Positions 45,851 to 54,984 are shown, counted from the stretch's first letter. The stretch: DNA of 64,000 nucleotides from Sphingopyxis sp. LC81 (GCF_000756375.1 NZ_JNFD01000035.1:37501-101500); one strand, 5' to 3'. The notes: generated by a model from the sequence alone, not told the origin. Numbers and translations: made by a program.

Positions 45851-46291
45851 ATGACGAGCGGTGATGTTGGCAACGAAAAGCTGCGCTGGATCCTGTGGGC
45901 GGGATGGCACGGCAAATGCCCCGAATGCGGCAAGGGACATATGTTTCGCTCGTGGCTGAAACTCGCCGATCGCTGCGAGAATTGCGGGCTCGACTTCAGC
46001 TTTGCGGCGCCCGACGACGGCCCCGCCTTTTTCTCGCAATGCATCGTCGCCTTTCCGCTGACCTTCGTGATCGTGTGGCTGCAGATCGCCTACAGCCCGC
46101 CGCTGTGGGTCCATCTGGTCTTTTCGATCCCGATCATGGTCATCGGCTGCGTGCTGCCGCTGCGCCCGATCAAGGGCTGGTTGGTCGCCTCGCAATATGT
46201 GAACAAGGCGCAGGAATCGGGGACCGAGCATCTGTGGGCGAAGCTGAATGCGCGCGAAAAACACGAAGCGGACGAACGGCGTGGCGGGTGA
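45851..46291 (+). CDS. DUF983 zinc-ribbon membrane protein
   Basis: A 146-residue protein with a treble-clef/zinc-ribbon pair CPECGKGHMF and CENCGLDF near the start. Two TM helices follow (about residues 72-92 and 96-116) and then a basic tail. DUF983 proteins are common in alphaproteobacteria, often near haem-copper oxidase genes, but their job is unknown. GGAGT lies before the ATG at 45851. The 3' end overlaps the MocR-type regulator gene. Confidence 0.9.
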   Translation: MTSGDVGNEKLRWILWAGWHGKCPECGKGHMFRSWLKLADRCENCGLDFSFAAPDDGPAFFSQCIVAFPLTFVIVWLQIAYSPPLWVHLVFSIPIMVIGCVLPLRPIKGWLVASQYVNKAQESGTEHLWAKLNAREKHEADERRGG

Positions 46292-47651
46292 CGCATGGCT
46301 CCCCGACATCGCGGGCGCGGCGGGCCCCAAATATAAGGCGGTGACCGCCGCGATATCGGCCGCCGTCGCGCGCGGCGAGCTTCGCCACGGCGATCGCCTG
46401 CCGCCGCAGCGCGACCTCGCCGCGAAACTCGGCATCGACCTCACCACGGTGACCAAGGCCTATGATCTGGCACGCCAGCGCGGGCTGATCGTCGCGCGCG
46501 GCCGCGCGGGCAGCTTTATCAGCGAGGATGTGCGGACCGGCGAGGTCGCGACGGCGGCGCAGAGCGACATCGCGATGAACAGCCCGCCGATCCCGATCGA
46601 GAGCCGGTTGACCGATGCGATGGCATCGGCGCTCGGCACGCTGGCGCGCGCCGACGGGTTTGCGCGGCTGCATTACCAGCGGCCGGGCGGCGCCGCGGCG
46701 GATCGCGAAAGCGGCGCCGAACTGCTCGCGCGCACCGGCTTGTCGTCTTCGGTCGAGCAGATCGTCGTCACCGCCGGCGGTCAAAATGGGCTGCACGCGG
46801 TTGCGTCGGCGATCCTGAAGCCCGGCGACCGCGTCGCGTGCGGACGCTTCGTCTATCCGGGCTTCGCCGCGATTGCGCGGCGCACGGGGGTCACGCTCGT
46901 CCCGCTCGCCGAAATGACCGCCGAAGCCTTGGAGGCGGCACACGCCGCCGCGCCGCTGCGCGCGCTCTACGTTGTCCCGACCAACGACAATCCGACCACC
47001 GCGACGATCGGGATCGGCGAACGGCGGGCCATTGCCGCGTGGGCCGAGGAAACGGGCGTCCAGATTATCGAGGACGATGCCTATGGCCTGCTCCCCGACA
47101 CGCCGATTCCCGCGATCGCGAGCTTCGCGCCGCGGGTCGGCTGGTATGTCACAAGCATGGCCAAAATCGTCTCGCCCGCGCTGCGCGTCGGTTTTGTCCG
47201 CGCGCCGGGGGTGACCGAGGCCCTGCAAATCGCGGCGTGCCAGCATGAAAGCGCGGTGATGGCGCCGCCGCTCAACGTCGCGATGGTGTCGCTATGGCTC
47301 GCCGACGGAACGCTCGACGCGTTGATCGACGCGGTGCGCAAGGAGGCGAGCTGGCGGCAGCGGCTGGCGCACAGCGTGCTCGGCGACGGGCGCCACGCCG
47401 CACATCCGCAAGGCTATCACCTGTGGCTGCCGCTGGCGGTCGATATCCAGCCCGACACGCTCGCCGCCGCGCTCGCGCTTGACGGGCTGTCGGCGGTGCA
47501 ATCGGACCGCTTCGCCGTCGCGGCCGACGCCCCCAAGGCGATGCGCATCTCGCTCGGCGGGACGATCGACCGCCGCGGGCTTTCGCGCGCGCTGCACCGG
47601 CTCGCAGCGCAGCTATGGACGCCGGGCGGCACAGCGAGCCATATCGTCTAG
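46248..47651 (+). CDS. MocR-type PLP-dependent transcriptional regulator
   Basis: A 467-residue fusion of an N-terminal GntR winged helix (about residues 25-90, LPPQRDLAAKLGIDLTTVTKAYDLARQRG) to a fold-type I aminotransferase domain. The PLP lysine lies in TSMAKIVSPALRVGF. MocR proteins such as PdxR and GabR bind an amine or PLP-aldimine and regulate nearby genes. The neighbours here are DUF983 and an RND outer-membrane protein, so the target is unclear. ATG 46248 lies inside the DUF983 gene; a GTG at 46281 is an alternative start. Confidence 0.9.
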   Translation: MRAKNTKRTNGVAGDAWLPDIAGAAGPKYKAVTAAISAAVARGELRHGDRLPPQRDLAAKLGIDLTTVTKAYDLARQRGLIVARGRAGSFISEDVRTGEVATAAQSDIAMNSPPIPIESRLTDAMASALGTLARADGFARLHYQRPGGAAADRESGAELLARTGLSSSVEQIVVTAGGQNGLHAVASAILKPGDRVACGRFVYPGFAAIARRTGVTLVPLAEMTAEALEAAHAAAPLRALYVVPTNDNPTTATIGIGERRAIAAWAEETGVQIIEDDAYGLLPDTPIPAIASFAPRVGWYVTSMAKIVSPALRVGFVRAPGVTEALQIAACQHESAVMAPPLNVAMVSLWLADGTLDALIDAVRKEASWRQRLAHSVLGDGRHAAHPQGYHLWLPLAVDIQPDTLAAALALDGLSAVQSDRFAVAADAPKAMRISLGGTIDRRGLSRALHRLAAQLWTPGGTASHIV

Positions 47652-49057
47652 GTCGACCAGCCGCCCGCGAGCGCGCGGAACAGCGCGATCTGACGCCGCG
47701 AAATCTGGCCGTCCTGCGCAGCGAGAACCGCTTCGGTCTCGGCAAAGGTCCGTTCGGCATCGAGCCATTCGAGCGAATCCGATGCGCCCTCCTGCCGCTT
47801 CGCGCGCACGATCCGCGCCGCGCGTTCGGCCTGATCGCGCGCGGCGCGCAGCGCCTGCCGCTGTTCGAGCGAACGCGCGTAAGACGACAGCGCCGTCTCG
47901 GTTTCCTCGAGCGCGCGCAGCACCGTGCCGTCGAATTCGGCAAGCGACGCCTGCGTATCAGCCTCGGCCGCCGCGATCCGCGCCCGCGCGGGTTCCTGAT
48001 TGGGGAAAGCCCAGTTGAGCAGCGGCCCGAGCAGCCAGCGGAGCGGACCGCCACCGAACACATCGCCAAAGCCCGTGCCCGTCGACCCGGCCGAACCGCC
48101 CAAGGTGATGCGCGGATAAAGATCCGCGGTCGCGACGCCGATGCGCGCGGTGTCGGCGGCAAGGCGGCGCTCGGCGGCGCGAATATCGGGACGGCGCTTG
48201 AGCAGCGCCGCCCCATCACCGACTGGGATGGGGTCGGTGATTTCGAGGCTGATGTTGCGATCCGCCGCGATCGCGGGGAGCGCGACGGGGGCACGACCGG
48301 TCAGAGTCGCGAGGCGGAACAAAGCCGCCTGCCGCTCAGCCTCGATGGAGGGAATGTCGGCCGAACGCTGATCGCGCAGCGTCGTGATGCGCGCGAGGTC
48401 GAGCCCCGTCGCCATCCCGACCTCCTTGCGGCGTTCGGTAAGTTTCACCTGCTGGTCGAGCAGCCCGACGATGCGCCGCGCGACGTCGAGCCGCGCCGCG
48501 CCAGAGGCGGCATCGGCATAGGCCTGCGTCGTATCGGCGGCGACGATCACGCGCACCGCGTCGGCATTCGCCTCGGCGGCGGCGGCATCACCGCGCGCGG
48601 CCTCGATCGAGCGGCTGACGCGGCCGAACAGGTCGACTTCGTAAGAGACATTGATCCCGACATCGACCGCCCAATCCTCGCGGTCGGCGCCGGGCAGACG
48701 CTGCCCTTCAGGGCTGCGGCCGTAATTGGCGCCGGCGCCGATCTGTCCCTGCGGCAGCCGATCCGCACGCGCGCCGCGCAAGGATGCACGGGCGCGGGCG
48801 ATGTTCGCGACAGCGACGCGGACGTCAGTGTTGTTCGCCAGCGCATCGCCGACGAGCCCGTCGAGGACGGGATCGTCATAAAGGCGCCACCAGTCGCCCG
48901 CGACCGGTGCGAGCGACACCGCGGAGCTGTTCGCCGAAACAAACGGCCCGGTGGCGACGGGCGCCGACGCGGATTTGGGTTCGGCATAGTTGGGGCCGAC
49001 CGCACAGGCGGCGAGCGCCAGCGCCGAGGCGGCGGTGAGGATATTGCGGAGGATCAT
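47648..49057 (-). CDS. RND efflux outer-membrane lipoprotein (OprM/NodT type)
   Basis: A 469-residue outer-membrane factor of the NodT/OprM class. It forms the trimeric exit duct of a tripartite pump. Lipobox LAAC is at residues 15-18, followed by GPNY-x-P. Two repeats contain WWRLYDDPVLDGLV, RPDIRAAERRLAADTARIGVATADLYPRI and a long coiled-coil helix. It is the third gene of adaptor-pump-duct, separated from the pump gene by 153 bases of repeat. The 3' end overlaps the convergent MocR gene by four bases. Confidence 0.94.
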   Translation of the reverse strand: MILRNILTAASALALAACAVGPNYAEPKSASAPVATGPFVSANSSAVSLAPVAGDWWRLYDDPVLDGLVGDALANNTDVRVAVANIARARASLRGARADRLPQGQIGAGANYGRSPEGQRLPGADREDWAVDVGINVSYEVDLFGRVSRSIEAARGDAAAAEANADAVRVIVAADTTQAYADAASGAARLDVARRIVGLLDQQVKLTERRKEVGMATGLDLARITTLRDQRSADIPSIEAERQAALFRLATLTGRAPVALPAIAADRNISLEITDPIPVGDGAALLKRRPDIRAAERRLAADTARIGVATADLYPRITLGGSAGSTGTGFGDVFGGGPLRWLLGPLLNWAFPNQEPARARIAAAEADTQASLAEFDGTVLRALEETETALSSYARSLEQRQALRAARDQAERAARIVRAKRQEGASDSLEWLDAERTFAETEAVLAAQDGQISRRQIALFRALAGGWST

Positions 49058-49099
49058 GATTGCTCTCCTGAAATTATTGCATTCAAAAAGGCCGTGTAT

Positions 49100-49175
49100 C
49101 CCCGCGAAGGCGGGGACCCATCTCCGGCCGGTTCAAAATAGCGCCAGCCGGAGATGGGCTCCCGCCTTCGCGGGA
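49100..49175. repeat. Paired REP-like inverted repeat
   Basis: Two hairpin units in opposite orientation: CCCGCGAAGGCGGG at 49101-49114 and CCCGCCTTCGCGGG at 49161-49174. They enclose a perfect 12-bp inverted repeat (49117-49128 with 49147-49158, CCCATCTCCGGC). The whole element could form one large stem. It sits between the pump and duct genes and may tune their relative expression. Confidence 0.8.
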
Positions 49176-49210
49176 GCACAGAGTGATTTGGTTTCGTCAC
49201 TTGCCGATCG

Positions 49211-52200
49211 TTATTCCGCCGGTACGGGCAGCGCCGTCCCGTGGTCGTCCGACCCGCGCCGCGCGCGCCGCTCAGCCGACCATATGCTGAGCGCGCGTGC
49301 GACGACGTAGAAGGTCGGGGTGAAGATGAGGCCGAACGCCGTCACGCCGAGCATGCCGAAGAAAACCGCGGTGCCGAGCGCCTGCCGCAGCTCCGCCCCC
49401 GCCCCGCTCGCGATCAAGAGCGGCACCGCGCCGAGGATGAAGGCAAAGCTGGTCATCAGGATCGGGCGCAGACGGTCGCGCGCGGCACGCACCGCGGCTT
49501 CGATCGGCGACAGACCATCCTCTTCCTCGGCCTGCTTGGCGAATTCGACGATCAGGATCGCGTTCTTCGCGGCGAGCGCGATGAGCACGACGAGCCCGAT
49601 CTGCGTCAGCACATTATTGTCCATGCCGCGCAAATTCACGCCGACCATCGCCGCGAGCAGACACATTGGGACGATGAAGATGATCGCCAGCGGCAGCATC
49701 AGGCTTTCATATTGCGCCGCGAGCACGAGGAAGACGAAGACCACCGCGAGCGCGAAGACGATGCCCGCGGTGTTCGCCGCCGCCTTTTGCTGGAAGGCGA
49801 TGCCCGTCCATTCGGTGCCATAGCCCGCCGGGAGCGTGTCCGAGGCGAGCTTTTCCATCGTCGTCAGCGACGCACCCGACGACGAGCCCGGCGCGGTATC
49901 GCCGTCGATCTCGACCGCGGGGAAGAGGTTGTAGCGCGTGACGCGGTACGGCCCCGTGCGGTCCTCGAAGTTCGCGACCGACCCGATCGGCACCATCGCG
50001 CCCGAGTCCGACCGGGTGCGAAGATTCGCGATGTCGGCGACGGTCTGGCGATAGGGCGCGTCGGCCTGTGCGGTGACGCGATAGGTGCGGCCGAGCAGGT
50101 TGAAGTCGTTGACGAACGCCGAGCCGAGATAGACCTGCAGCGCCTCGAACACGCGCTCGGGCGGAACGCCGAGCATATTCGCCTTCGCCCGGTCGATGTC
50201 GGCATAGACGCGCGGGTTCGACGGATCGAAGAAAGTGAAGACGTTCGCGAGCCCCGGGGTCTCGTTCGCCTTGCCGATCAGATTGTTCGTCTCGTTCGCG
50301 AGCGCGGCATAGCCGTTCCCGCCACGATCCTGCACGATCATCCGGTAACCGCCCGCCGAACCGATGCCCTGGATCAGCGGCGGCGGGATGATCACGATCT
50401 GCGCCTCGGTGATGTCGGCGGTGTTCGCGCGTGCCTGATTCATGATGTCCTCGAAATTGACCCCGAGCTTCCCGCGCTCCTCGAACGACTTGAGCGGGAA
50501 GTAAGCGGCGGCCGAGTTCGGCGCGAGCGTCTGCGATGGTCCGTCGAAGCCCGCGAGCATCACCGATCCGAGGACCCCCTCGATCGGCAGCACGCGCGCG
50601 GCAACCTTCTTCAGCACCGCGTCGGTGCGTTCGACCGAAGCGCCCGAGGGCAGCTTGGCGACGACGAGGAAATAGCCCTGATCCTGCGCGGGAATGAAGC
50701 CCGTCGGCGTCGCCCAGAACAGCCCCGCGGTCGCGGCGATCAGCCCGGCATAGGTGACCATCATCTTTTTCGGCGCGCGCACCAGCCGGTCGGTCAGGCG
50801 CGCATAGCCATTGCTCAATTTCTCGAAGCCCTCGTTGAAGCGTTCGCCGGCGCGGTGGATACGCGCCATGAGCCATCCGTCGGCCTGCGCGGGAGCGTGC
50901 GGTTTGAGCAGGATCGCCGCGAGCGCGGGCGACAGGGTGAGCGAGAGCACGAGCGAGATGATCGTCGCGGTCGAGATCGTCACCGCGAACTGCTGATAGA
51001 AAGCACCCGACAGCCCGGTGAGGAACAAGGTCGGCACGAACACCGCGCAGAGCACGAGCACGATCGCGACGAGCGCACCCGACACTTCATCCATCGATGT
51101 GCGCGCGGCTTCGAGCGCGCTCATCCCTTTCTCGAGGTTGCGTTCGACATTCTCGACGACGACGATCGCGTCATCGACGACGATACCGATCGCGAGGACG
51201 AGCCCGAACAGCGACAAATTGTTGAGGCTGTAACCGAACGCCGCGAGCACCACGAAGGTGCCGATCAGCGACACCGGGATCGCGAGCACGGGAATGATCG
51301 CCGCGCGCCATTTCTGGAGGAACACCAGAATGACGATGACGACGAGGATGACGGCTTCGAACAGGGTTTCCATCACCGCGTCGATCGACTGGGCGATGAA
51401 TTCTGTGGGGTTATAGATGACGCGATATTCGAGTCCCTTGGGGAAGCTTTTCGACGCTGCCGCCATTTCGGCCTCGACCGCCTTCGCCGCGGCAAGCGCG
51501 TTCGAACCCGGACGCTGGAACGTCGCGAGAATGACCGTCGGATCGCCCGACAAATAGGTGTTCGAATTATAGTCCGACGCGCCGAGCTCGACGCGCGCGA
51601 CGTCCGACACCCGCACCTGCCGCCCGTCGGCATCGCTGCGAATGACGATGTTGGCGAAATCCTTGGGGTCGGTCAGGCGGCCCTGCGTCTCGACGCTGAG
51701 CTGGAAGCTGCTGCCATTGGCATGCGGCGGCTGGCCGAGCGAGCCTGCGGCGACCTGCACATTCTCACGCCGCAGCGCGGTGACGATCTCGCCCGCGGTG
51801 AGGTCGAGCGCGGCGGCGCGGCCGGGATCGATCCACACGCGCATCGCGTAATCGCGGCTGCCGAACAGGCGCACGTCGCCGACGCCGTCGATGCGGCTGA
51901 GGCGATCGCGGAGCTGGGTCAGCGCATAGTTGGAGATGTACGCGCGATCGAGCGACTTGTCGGGGGAGACGAGGTTCACGATCAGCAGGAAGTCTGGCGA
52001 CGTCTTGCGCGTGACGACACCCAGCCGCTGCACCGTTTCGGGCAGGCGCGGGGTCGCGATCGCGACGCGGTTCTGCACCAGCACCTGCGCGGCATCGAGG
52101 TCGGTGCCGATCTTGAAGGTCACGGTGATCGTGACGACGCCGTCGCCGGTCGACTGGCTGCTCATATAGAGCATATTGTCGACGCCGTTGATTTCCTGCT

Positions 52201-52402
52201 CGATCGGCGCCGCGACCGTGTCGGCGACGGTTTCGGCCGACGCACCCGGATAGGTTGCGGTCACGGTCACCGTCGGCGGGACGATGTCGGGATATTGCGA
52301 GACGGGCAGGCCGATATAGGCGACCGCGCCGATGATGGTGATGATGACAGCGAGCACGGCGGCAAAGATCGGCCGGTCGATGAAAAAGCGGGATAGGCGC
52401 AT
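49211..52402 (-). CDS. RND multidrug efflux pump, HAE-1 type
   Basis: A 1063-residue inner-membrane proton/drug antiporter of the AcrB/MexB family. It has 12 TM helices and two large periplasmic loops in the usual order. It starts MRLSRFFIDRPIFAAVLAV, carries the TM4 proton-relay aspartates in IGIVVDDAIVVVEN, and has the conserved FIPAQDQGYF segment. The C-terminal tail is short. Substrates cannot be read, though full length and HAE-1 motifs favour hydrophobic compounds over metals. GGGGCTCTCCC lies before the ATG. Partner genes flank it. Confidence 0.96.
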   Translation of the reverse strand: MRLSRFFIDRPIFAAVLAVIITIIGAVAYIGLPVSQYPDIVPPTVTVTATYPGASAETVADTVAAPIEQEINGVDNMLYMSSQSTGDGVVTITVTFKIGTDLDAAQVLVQNRVAIATPRLPETVQRLGVVTRKTSPDFLLIVNLVSPDKSLDRAYISNYALTQLRDRLSRIDGVGDVRLFGSRDYAMRVWIDPGRAAALDLTAGEIVTALRRENVQVAAGSLGQPPHANGSSFQLSVETQGRLTDPKDFANIVIRSDADGRQVRVSDVARVELGASDYNSNTYLSGDPTVILATFQRPGSNALAAAKAVEAEMAAASKSFPKGLEYRVIYNPTEFIAQSIDAVMETLFEAVILVVIVILVFLQKWRAAIIPVLAIPVSLIGTFVVLAAFGYSLNNLSLFGLVLAIGIVVDDAIVVVENVERNLEKGMSALEAARTSMDEVSGALVAIVLVLCAVFVPTLFLTGLSGAFYQQFAVTISTATIISLVLSLTLSPALAAILLKPHAPAQADGWLMARIHRAGERFNEGFEKLSNGYARLTDRLVRAPKKMMVTYAGLIAATAGLFWATPTGFIPAQDQGYFLVVAKLPSGASVERTDAVLKKVAARVLPIEGVLGSVMLAGFDGPSQTLAPNSAAAYFPLKSFEERGKLGVNFEDIMNQARANTADITEAQIVIIPPPLIQGIGSAGGYRMIVQDRGGNGYAALANETNNLIGKANETPGLANVFTFFDPSNPRVYADIDRAKANMLGVPPERVFEALQVYLGSAFVNDFNLLGRTYRVTAQADAPYRQTVADIANLRTRSDSGAMVPIGSVANFEDRTGPYRVTRYNLFPAVEIDGDTAPGSSSGASLTTMEKLASDTLPAGYGTEWTGIAFQQKAAANTAGIVFALAVVFVFLVLAAQYESLMLPLAIIFIVPMCLLAAMVGVNLRGMDNNVLTQIGLVVLIALAAKNAILIVEFAKQAEEEDGLSPIEAAVRAARDRLRPILMTSFAFILGAVPLLIASGAGAELRQALGTAVFFGMLGVTAFGLIFTPTFYVVARALSIWSAERRARRGSDDHGTALPVPAE

Positions 52403-52486
52403 GGGAGAGCCCCTGTTCTATGTCTAAATCCGAATCTCCCCCTTCCACTTTCGGTAGGGGCAGCGATCCCCGGACGGAGCCGAGGG

Positions 52487-52555
52487 GGGTGGAGCCATCG
52501 GGCTAGACGGGAGGTCGCGAGACCCCACCCCAACCCCTTCCTCAAAAGGAAGGGG
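52487..52555. repeat. Hairpin repeat between adaptor and pump genes
   Basis: A GC-rich segment contains GGGGTGG paired with CCACCCC. It is followed by CCCCTTCC-TCAAAA-GGAAGGGG (52534-52555), an 8-bp perfect stem. No T run follows on the minus strand, so it is unlikely to stop transcription of the operon. It may stabilise the adaptor mRNA or attenuate the pump. Confidence 0.65.
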
Positions 52556-52566
52556 CTTTATTCAAC

Positions 52567-53838
52567 TCACTTCGAAAAAGTCGCCTGCGCCGACACCGGT
52601 TCGACTGCGGCGGCCGCACCCTTGGGGGGTGCCACGGCGGCAATCTTTCCAGCCTTGGCCACCGCCTTTTCGCCGGGACGCGCGAACTGATAGCCGTTGA
52701 TGACGACGCGGTCGGTCGGCGTCAGGCCCGAACGGATGACGCGCAGGCCATCGACTTCGGGGCCAAGCTCGACCGGCTTCGCCGCGACCATCCCGTCCTT
52801 GCCGACGACATAGACGATCTTGCGCGCCTGATCGGTCTGCACCGCGGCGGCGGGGATCAGCAGCGCGCGCGCCGTCTGGCCGGTCGTCAGGCGCATATTG
52901 CCGAACATGCCGGGGGTCAGGAACATTTCCGGATTACTGAAGCTGGCGCGGGCGCGGATCGTGCCCGAACGCGGGTCGAGGCCGTTGTCGGTAAAGTCGA
53001 GCTGCCCCTTCCAGCGATAATCGCTTTCGTCCTGCAGGCGGACTTCGACCGCCGCGCCCTTATCGCCGCCCTCGCGCTTGGTCTTGAGGAACAAAGCTTC
53101 GGATCCCTGGAAGGTGAAGTACACGGGATCGAGCGCATTGATCGTCGTCAGCAGCGTGCCCCCGGCATCGCCCGCCGACACGAGGTTGCCCGCGTCGATC
53201 TGGCGGTCCGAAATGCGGCCGCTCAAGGGCGCACGGACGGTCGTGAATTCGACGTCGAGCGAACGCGCCGCGATGCGGGCATCAGCCCCGGCCAGCGCGG
53301 CATTCGCAGCGTTGACGCGCGCACGGAGCCGGTCGATCTCGCTCTGCGACACCGCCTCGACATCGACGAGCCGCCCGGCGCGTTCGAGTTCGAGGCGTGC
53401 GAGCGCCAGGTCGCTGCGCGCGCTGGCAGCCGAGGCGCGCGCTTCGGCGAGCGCGGCGCGATAGGGGCGCGGATCGATGGTGAAGAGCGGCTGCCCCTGA
53501 CGCACGATCTGGCCGTCGGTGAAGTGGATGCCCGTGATCGCACCCGAAACGCGCGGGCGCACTTCGACCGCTTTCGACGCCTCGAAGCGGCCGATATATT
53601 CGTCCCACAGCGTTACATCGCGCGCGATCGGCGTCGCGACGGTGAGCACGGGCGCGGGCGCCGCGGCGGCCTGCGGCGGACCGTCGCGGAGCAGCCACCA
53701 GGCACCGACAATGAGCACGAGGAATGCACCGATCCACGCGGCGCGGCGGCCGCGGCCGGGGTGGAGCAAGGTCTTGAGTTCGCGGCGGACCTTCGCGTCG
53801 GCGGGGTCGATCTTTTCGATGGGGGTGTGGACGGTCAT
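52567..53838 (-). CDS. RND efflux periplasmic adaptor (membrane fusion protein)
   Basis: A 423-residue membrane-fusion protein of the AcrA/MexE type that links pump and duct. An N-terminal TM anchor (WIGAFLVLIVGAWWLL) precedes GAITGIHFTDGQIVRQGQPLFTIDPRPY (lipoyl half), an alpha hairpin with RLVDVEAVSQSEIDRLRA, and beta-barrel and membrane-proximal domains. There is no lipobox. The start at ATG 53838 has AGAGGG upstream. An open extension upstream runs through a hairpin and is not used. First gene of the RND operon. Confidence 0.95.
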   Translation of the reverse strand: MTVHTPIEKIDPADAKVRRELKTLLHPGRGRRAAWIGAFLVLIVGAWWLLRDGPPQAAAAPAPVLTVATPIARDVTLWDEYIGRFEASKAVEVRPRVSGAITGIHFTDGQIVRQGQPLFTIDPRPYRAALAEARASAASARSDLALARLELERAGRLVDVEAVSQSEIDRLRARVNAANAALAGADARIAARSLDVEFTTVRAPLSGRISDRQIDAGNLVSAGDAGGTLLTTINALDPVYFTFQGSEALFLKTKREGGDKGAAVEVRLQDESDYRWKGQLDFTDNGLDPRSGTIRARASFSNPEMFLTPGMFGNMRLTTGQTARALLIPAAAVQTDQARKIVYVVGKDGMVAAKPVELGPEVDGLRVIRSGLTPTDRVVINGYQFARPGEKAVAKAGKIAAVAPPKGAAAAVEPVSAQATFSK

Positions 53839-53867
53839 GGATATGCCCTCTTCTCTTCGTTCGTTTT

Positions 53868-53912
53868 GGCCGCCTGCGCCCCCGGGGGAGGGGGAGGGAG
53901 GCGCAGGCGGCC
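53868..53912 (-). promoter_or_regulatory. Strong hairpin in RND operon leader
   Basis: A perfect 13-bp inverted repeat (GGCCGCCTGCGCC at 53868-53880 with GGCGCAGGCGGCC at 53900-53912) with a 19-base loop lies 29 bases upstream of the adaptor ATG, inside the leader of the RND transcript. On the minus strand it is followed by AAAACG, not T, so it is not a standard terminator. It could protect the mRNA or control ribosome access. Confidence 0.7.
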
Positions 53913-54183
53913 AGCGCCGGAAGCGCATGCCTCCGACTGATGTCGCAAATGGTCCTTGTTGCCAGAGGGCCCTCATCGAAGAGGACGGCCGCCCTGTCCC
54001 GTCACGCGCATCCCATGCGCGCGCGGGGTCCCTGTTTATATCTTGCGGGCAAGCACCTTTGGGCGCCCGACCGGAGCAAGACCCGCTCCCGGGAAATATT
54101 CGATGGTGAAACTTCCGGCCGCAGCATGATCTTTGTCACGCCGCGGCCGGTCTCGGGGGAGAGCCTATCGTTGTGTACTATGT

Positions 54184-54212
54184 GGTATATAAGTCATGTT
54201 GCGCTGCGTCAA
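54184..54212 (-). promoter_or_regulatory. RND operon promoter with TetR operator core
   Basis: On the minus strand TTGACG (54212-54207) and TATACC (54189-54184) are separated by 17 bases, a good sigma70 promoter for the adaptor gene about 350 bases downstream. The -10 region lies in TGGTATATAAGT (54183-54194, plus strand), an exact 12-base match to the tetR promoter. It is therefore the likely repressor site. The gap 53839-54300 otherwise holds the leader hairpin and the tetR terminator, with no gene. Confidence 0.7.
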
Positions 54213-54260
54213 CACCATTCTGTACCGGGCAGTAAGATTTTTCTTTCAGGGCACTTACCG

Positions 54261-54289
54261 AAAAAATGGGCGCCGGTTTTTCGGCCGGC
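54261..54289 (-). terminator. Probable terminator of tetR
   Basis: On the minus strand GCCGG-N8-CCGGC (54289-54272) is followed after four bases by TTTTTT (54266-54261), about 12 bases past the tetR stop. The stem is short, so this is moderate evidence that tetR is separate from the RND operon. Confidence 0.5.
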
Positions 54290-54300
54290 AAATGCTCAGA

Positions 54301-54921
54301 TCAACGCCCGGGCCACAGCTTCAGGCTGGTTTCGACGAGCCGTTCGAGTTCCGCGCGCGTCGCACCGGCGCCAGCCTGCACCGACATGCCCTGGTTCACC
54401 GCGGTCAGGAAAGCGGCAAGGCCTGCGGCATCGGTGTCGGGCGGGAAATCGCCCTCTTCCTTGGCGCGCGCGAAGCGTTCGAGCATCGCGCGTTTCGCCG
54501 CCGCGCCGCGTTCGAGCACGGCCTGGCGAATACATTCGGCTTCCGCGCCGCACGCGACCGAGGTGATCACGCCCAGGCAGCCGTTCGGATTCTCGGGACA
54601 GGTGTACATGTCGAGCGCGCCGTACATCAGCCGCTCGGCGACGCCGCGCGCGGTCGGCGCTTCGAGCGCAGCATGCATATAGTCGGCTTTTTCGCGCTCA
54701 TAGAGATCGAGCGCCTTGTTGAAGAGCGCTTCCTTATTGCCGAAGGCCGCGTACAAACTCGGCTTGGTAATCCCCATCGCCTCGGTCAGATCGGCCATCG
54801 AGGCGCCTTCATAGCCCTTCGACCAGAAGACGCGCAGCGCCGATGCCAGAGCGGCATCGACGCAAAATTCGCGCGGACGGCCCTTGTGCGGTGTGACAGC
54901 GGTGGCGGTTTCGATTTCCAT
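54301..54921 (-). CDS. TetR/AcrR family repressor of RND efflux operon
   Basis: A 206-residue repressor. The N-terminal TetR helix-turn-helix has GRPREFCVDAALASALRVFWSKGYEGASMADLTEAMGITKPSLYAAFGNKEALF, and the C-terminal ligand-binding helices include RLMYGALDMYTCPENPNGCLG. I start at ATG 54921 (MEIETATAV). The same 12-base motif in its own promoter and that of the RND operon indicates autoregulation plus repression of the pump. The inducer is probably a pump substrate, but it is not identifiable here. Confidence 0.93.
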   Translation of the reverse strand: MEIETATAVTPHKGRPREFCVDAALASALRVFWSKGYEGASMADLTEAMGITKPSLYAAFGNKEALFNKALDLYEREKADYMHAALEAPTARGVAERLMYGALDMYTCPENPNGCLGVITSVACGAEAECIRQAVLERGAAAKRAMLERFARAKEEGDFPPDTDAAGLAAFLTAVNQGMSVQAGAGATRAELERLVETSLKLWPGR

Positions 54922-54928
54922 AACGGCT

Positions 54929-54959
54929 GGTATATAAGTGGTAGATCGCAACTTGTCCA
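54929..54959 (-). promoter_or_regulatory. tetR promoter with shared operator core
   Basis: On the minus strand TGGACA (54959-54954) and TATATA (54936-54931), with a 17-base spacer, form a sigma70 promoter. The -10 element lies within TGGTATATAAGT (54928-54939, plus strand), identical to the core at the RND promoter. Transcription would begin near the ATG at 54921, so the leader is very short or absent. Confidence 0.65.
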
Positions 54960-54984
54960 GTGGCGCGCCGATCAGGGTCAGGAC

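Noticed and set aside
49241..52396. A 1051-codon plus-strand open frame opposite the RND pump
   Set aside because: Arg/Asp/His-rich shadow of a well-supported pump gene; no start context or domain.
52534..52555. Terminator between adaptor and pump genes
   Set aside because: No T run follows the stem in the direction of the operon, and splitting the tripartite pump is unlikely.
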